DNA from: Epiperipatus broadwayi | Lineage: Eukaryota; Onychophora; Udeonychophora; Euonychophora; Peripatidae | Assembly (NCBI GenBank): GCA_028023455.1 | Contig: JAQFVV010006451.1 | Span: 248,001-312,000 of the forward strand | DNA: 64,000 nt | Reading direction: 5' to 3' | Part shown: positions 60,438 to 64,000 of the stretch, piece after piece | Numbering within the stretch: position 1 is the stretch's first letter | Layout of the letters: each line of letters opens with the position of its first letter | Program-made: the position numbers and the translations under genes | The notes under the pieces: generated by a model | Seen by the model: the letters and a program-made list of their open reading frames with translations, nothing else | Database searches by the model: none | Told to the model about the DNA's origin: nothing

Positions 60438-61954
60438 ATTATATAGTGCTTTATATAACTAATCAAACTTTTCTTTTTTATCAGATATTAAATTCGAGAC
60501 TTTTGCTCATCAGAAAATTGTTCTATCATAGAGTCTATGAGACTGATAATTTTGTCAATCAATATTTTTACTACAGCTATGTGGGTATTAGTTGTTTAGA
60601 AATACCTTTATATATAGACAAGCAGCAGAAAGAAATCTTATTCACGCTAATCAAACAGTTGATGAAATTTTCGTCATGGTTTCGCTTTTTGATTGACCTT
60701 CCTGTCTCTCCTCGCTATGAATAGCTCAATACATATTTAGTGAATAATATTCAGATAGTGCACTCAGTTGGATATATTTTATTTACCTGACAAATATCCT
60801 AAACTTAATTATAAATTCTTAGCTGACAGACATATTTTTCAAGTCCTTCAGACTTAATTCTCATCATCGATACAATGGGGAAGTGCTAACCCTTCAGCAC
60901 TCGGCCATTCATATACTTTATATATAGTTATATAAAGATTTCCAAAACTCACTTTTAATGTTAATATTTTTTTTCTACATTACCTAGCTAAAAAATTCTC
61001 AAAGCTTGTATTAATGCACCATTTTAAATTGTTTTCAGTTCTTTAGTTACTCTTCTTTTTTTTTATTAATGTTTGTGTTTTATTTTACTACGGCAAGTTA
61101 GTGTTATCTTTATTTCCTTTTTTTTTCCTCCCAATCCTTTTTGTTATCATTTAATGGTTTGCTTGTCTGATTGAAGTCTTTTTTTATGTAGAATTACTAG
61201 AACTTCTTTATTTAAGTCTTTAGAAGAAAGGTTTATAGAATTGCCTCTGATCTGAAAATGCTTTGTTTACTCAATCTAAAATGGTAAAAAACAATTTATT
61301 GATATCTTTTACTCTTTCCCCGCGCAATAAAGGATCAAAATAAAACTCTTCCAGTAGACCATTTATCAATAATATTGATAAATGCAAAAAATATATTTAC
61401 TATAAGATCTTAATATATATTTTTTCTTTTCATTAAACTAAAAAATTAATTAAAAAAGAACTGCAATAAATTATCTATTTTCACATTACGCATGAGAAAT
61501 TTAAGTATTTTTTATTACTATCAGAAGCTGAAGCTGAGGTAGACTTGTTATTTAATCGTTAACCGCATTAGCCACAAGGGCTCTTAGCGTAATGGTTATA
61601 ATGTACAAGTGTTTAATATTCAAAATGGGAGTTGAGTAAATTTTAGAAATCACGAAATCATCCCATAGTCAACTAAGCTAGCTATCCGGTATTGTCAGCA
61701 AATGTCTATTTAGCTATCATTAAATAGACAGGTAACATCCCAGGCCAATCTACGTTTGTACATGACTATACTAAAACAAAACTAACAATGTAATTGGTAT
61801 ACGATACGATACAATATTGCTCCTAATAGTGGGATATCACCCCCAACAGACATTGAGTTGACAGTTTAACCACATCTTTACATTAGACTGCTACAACCAA
61901 GTTCAAATCCAGAATCTAGTTTAAAAAGTTATTAAATATATTCAAAAATTATTT
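60438..61954. other. AT-rich DNA with a SINE-like scrap
   Basis: CTCTTAGCGTAATGGTTATA at 61580 resembles a tRNA A box; no B box follows. The 99-codon ORF 60425-60724 has no motif. No gene supported. Confidence 0.35.
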
Positions 61955-62226
61955 TCGGGTAGATGGCTGCTGGAGGGTTGCATTAGATCCTAAGATTCAG
62001 GTGCAGTGCTCTCAGATCCAAGGTTCCTCACTGATGAAGGCCACAAGCCAGAAACTAGTCTGGAGATATTGGATGAGTAGGCACTAGATAGGAATTTTAT
62101 GCACAAGCCTTCTGGCATCCATTGATTGCTCTTGTTGGCACAAGATGGCGCTACTGTATGGAGAGTTTTGCTTTGTTTAATAACAATTTTGTGCTAGTAT
62201 GAGATAGTGATCATGTGATGTTTAGT
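61955..62226 (+). mobile_element. Family B element with near-complete hammerhead
   Basis: GATGGCTGCTGGAGGGTTGC, GTGCAGTGCTCTCAGATCC, the ribozyme, GCACTAGATAGGAATTTTAT, GGCATCCATTGATTGCTC, GTATGGAGAGTTTTGC, and the outer end GTGATCATGTGATGTTTAG. No left terminal repeat, so 5'-truncated. Confidence 0.75.
62026..62065 (+). ncRNA. Hammerhead ribozyme, family B, best copy
   Basis: CCUCA (62026-62030), intact CUGAUGA (62031-62037), stem II GGC-CACAA-GCC (62039-62041 with 62047-62049) with an A/A at the closing position, intact GAAA (62051-62054), the palindrome ACUAGU, GUC cleavage after C62060, and UGGAG pairing 4 of 5 with CCUCA. Other copies have AGC/GCU, so stem II covaries. The A/A closing mismatch is shared by the family and may reflect a derived, slow ribozyme. 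Confidence 0.7.
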
Positions 62227-62497
62227 AGATGGTTTATACCAATATATCTAGTCATTATTATGGGTTAATAGATCGCTATTTAGTTAATGCTGCTTGAATG
62301 ATGAAATAAGTCATACAATCTGTGGCAGGTAGATTACTGTCATTGTAATGACTTCAAAGTAAGACTCTATAGAATTTGTTGGAGGCAAATTTAGGAGCTC
62401 AGGGTATACAAATCAACCTTTTCACTTCCAGAGTTCAGATTTCTTATGAACATCCAAGAAAATGAATCAACATTTTTAAATGTCAAGAAAAGTAAGA
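62227..62497. other. Spacer
   Basis: No feature supported. Confidence 0.4.
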
Positions 62498-62650
62498 TAT
62501 AAACATCCCATGATTACCATTTCTTATGCTTGCTTATAACTGTTATGAAGCCAGGCAAAACTCTACATACATATTGCCACTGAGTGACTTGCACTGAGTG
62601 GCTGCACTGAGTGGCAATACGTATAGAGAGTTTTGCCTGTTTTAATAAAA
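62498..62650. mobile_element. Family B minimal palindrome
   Basis: AACATCCCATGATTACCATT, then CAGGCAAAACTCTACATACA and TATTGCCACTGAGTG, mirrored by CACTGAGTGGCAATACGTAT and AGAGTTTTGCCTG. All internal sequence including the ribozyme is gone, leaving a hairpin of about 45-base arms. Confidence 0.75.
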
Positions 62651-63720
62651 GTAAGATACGTGTTCACACATTCAGAAGCCATGAGCCATTTTCTTAATAT
62701 GTACATTAAAATGAAAAGTGTGTGTGTGGAGGATAATGTTTAAATTAAAGAGAGTGTAATTATCTGGTGAAAATAACATTAGTTCATCAATTATTCTTTA
62801 TATTTCTGCATGTTCAGATAGACATTTCAAGACATAACATGATACTTCTAGACTAGAAAAGTCCATTTCTCTAACCCAAATTTAAGCACTTATTATTTAT
62901 CAACCACTGATGGAATTTACAAAACCATAAGAGTAATGGTATAAGACTTCATGCCTAACCTACTGATGCTAGTAATATATTTGGGTAGTATAATCATTCA
63001 GACAGAATTTAAAAGAGATGATCAGGAATATCTAGTCAAAAATATTGCCAGAGTATGAAAAAATGCACTAAGCTTAGTAAACAACACTGACATGTTGGCA
63101 AAAAGGTTAGTAGGCGATGTAACCATAATTGTTGAAACTTCAAGTATCGTAATTTGCTTCCCAACATCATTGTAGCAAAATTTATTAGAAAATAATTAAC
63201 TATTTCTATAACTAAACTTATAATAAAGTATAATTATAACTATTGTAAGACCATATACTAACAATATTGAAATAACAGGAAAACTTTATTAGAAAAATAT
63301 CCATCATTTTTATCCTGTGATAGTTTGGTATTTTTAAATTCTAGTTTAAAATTTCTTGTTCATAATTAATGTAGGAATTGGTAGCTGCACTATGTGGCTA
63401 AATATGAATACTAAAATCGAAATGTATTGCATGTTCTATGCCAAATAAGATTGCCTAGTGCATAAAAACTGGAAATACCACTATGCATTCATTTAACTAA
63501 AACTTACTTTATATCAGCCTAATGTTAATTCTTTGTTGTTGTTTCTTGATGCTAACCAGAATGATGCTGTTTTTTTATTTTGTTCACTCTAGCAGTAACA
63601 TAGAATATTAGTTTACTAATACTTAATTATTTAATTTACTTTTCTGTCAGATTAATATAAAAATAATAAATTTATATTTTAATTATTTTCAATGATAGAT
63701 GATAGGTTTAAACAAAACTC
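62651..63720. other. AT-rich DNA, nothing recognised
   Basis: No feature supported. Confidence 0.45.
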
Positions 63721-63742
63721 TGAAAACTATTCTCTCAACATA

Positions 63743-64000
63743 AGTGGTGGAAGTGGTGGTGGTAGTGGTAGCAGTAATGGTAGTGCTGGTGGTAGTGGTG
63801 ATGGTGGTTGTGGTAGTCGTAGTGTTAGTGTAGTGGTGGTGGTAATGGTAGTGATAGTAGTGGTGGTATTGGCAGTAGTAGTAATAGTAGTAGTAGTAGT
63901 GGTAGTAGTAGTAGTAGTAGTAGTAGTAATGGTAGTAGTAGTAATAATAGTGGTGGTTGTAGTAGTAGTAATAATGATGATGATAACAATGATGATAATA
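63743..64000. repeat. GGT/AGT trinucleotide-rich array, continues past window
   Basis: About 260 bases of irregular GGT, AGT and later AAT/GAT triplets. In frame it would read as Gly/Ser/Val/Asn-rich protein, but there are many in-phase stops in the AGT/TAG frames and no flanking coding signal. Best read as an impure microsatellite. Confidence 0.85.

Noticed and set aside
63743-64000. Gly/Ser-rich coding exon at the window end
   Set aside because: Irregular triplet repeat with stops in the alternative frames and no flanking coding evidence.

Overview
This is a eukaryotic window with no convincing host protein-coding gene. It is strongly AT-rich and packed with animal-type transposable-element debris: two copies of a Penelope-like element (PLE) reverse transcriptase with GIY-YIG endonuclease, decayed LINEs, tRNA-derived SINEs with A-rich tails, a hAT transposon with an exact 8-bp target duplication, several long-armed palindromic elements and long trinucleotide repeats. 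The style of the repeats suggests a mollusc, most likely an octopus-like cephalopod. That is an inference from repeat character and cannot be proved here. No open reading frame longer than 100 codons looks like a host exon, so the window is best read as intergenic or deep-intronic DNA.

The main signal is a set of dispersed repeats carrying hammerhead-ribozyme (HHR) motifs. Family A (stem I GACCAA/UUGGUC) occurs at 5668-5781, 14689-15358, 36153-36197, 40545-40980, 41457-42360 and 60222-60437. The 14689-15358 copy is a tandem arrangement with two ribozymes whose predicted cleavage sites lie 470 nt apart, and the 41571-41612 copy has an intact ribozyme. Family B (stem I CCUCA, stem III ACUAGU, long terminal inverted repeats) has nine copies. 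Family C (CCUCA, stem III ACCGGU-type) occurs at 17465-17610, 18040-18330, 39480-39780 and 58370-58486. Family D is the end of the PLE itself, with decayed HHRs at 17747-17776, 23978-24016 and 27511-27550. In the best-preserved copies of every family the sequence between GAAA and the cleavage site is palindromic and very short. That is the layout described for PLE- and retrozyme-type hammerheads, which are thought to act as dimers.

Layout. 1-5600: AT-rich with a palindromic element, a family B copy and SINE-like scraps. 5.6-14.7 kb: a family A fragment with target duplication, a four-unit palindrome (8095-9250), simple repeats. 14.7-20.6 kb: tandem family A, a second RT fragment, SINEs, a family C/PLE-end cluster and a decayed LINE. 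23.9-27.6 kb: the head-to-head PLE pair. 32.1-33.0 kb: LINE 3' remnant. 35.2-37.5 kb: SINE, small palindromic element, HHR, 300-bp trinucleotide repeat. 37.7-51.6 kb: dense ribozyme-family copies plus the hAT. 54.5-56.3 kb: tandem 353-bp units and a palindromic element. 60.2-62.7 kb: more family A and B copies. 63.7 kb to the end: GGT/AGT-rich repeat running off the window.

How they fit together (inference): the PLE would supply the reverse transcriptase and endonuclease, and the short ribozyme families would be non-autonomous partners whose self-cleaved, possibly circular, RNAs are copied back. Both PLE copies here are broken, so any activity must come from elsewhere in the genome. Alignments and folds were done by eye; element boundaries are good to about 5-20 bases unless a target duplication is given.
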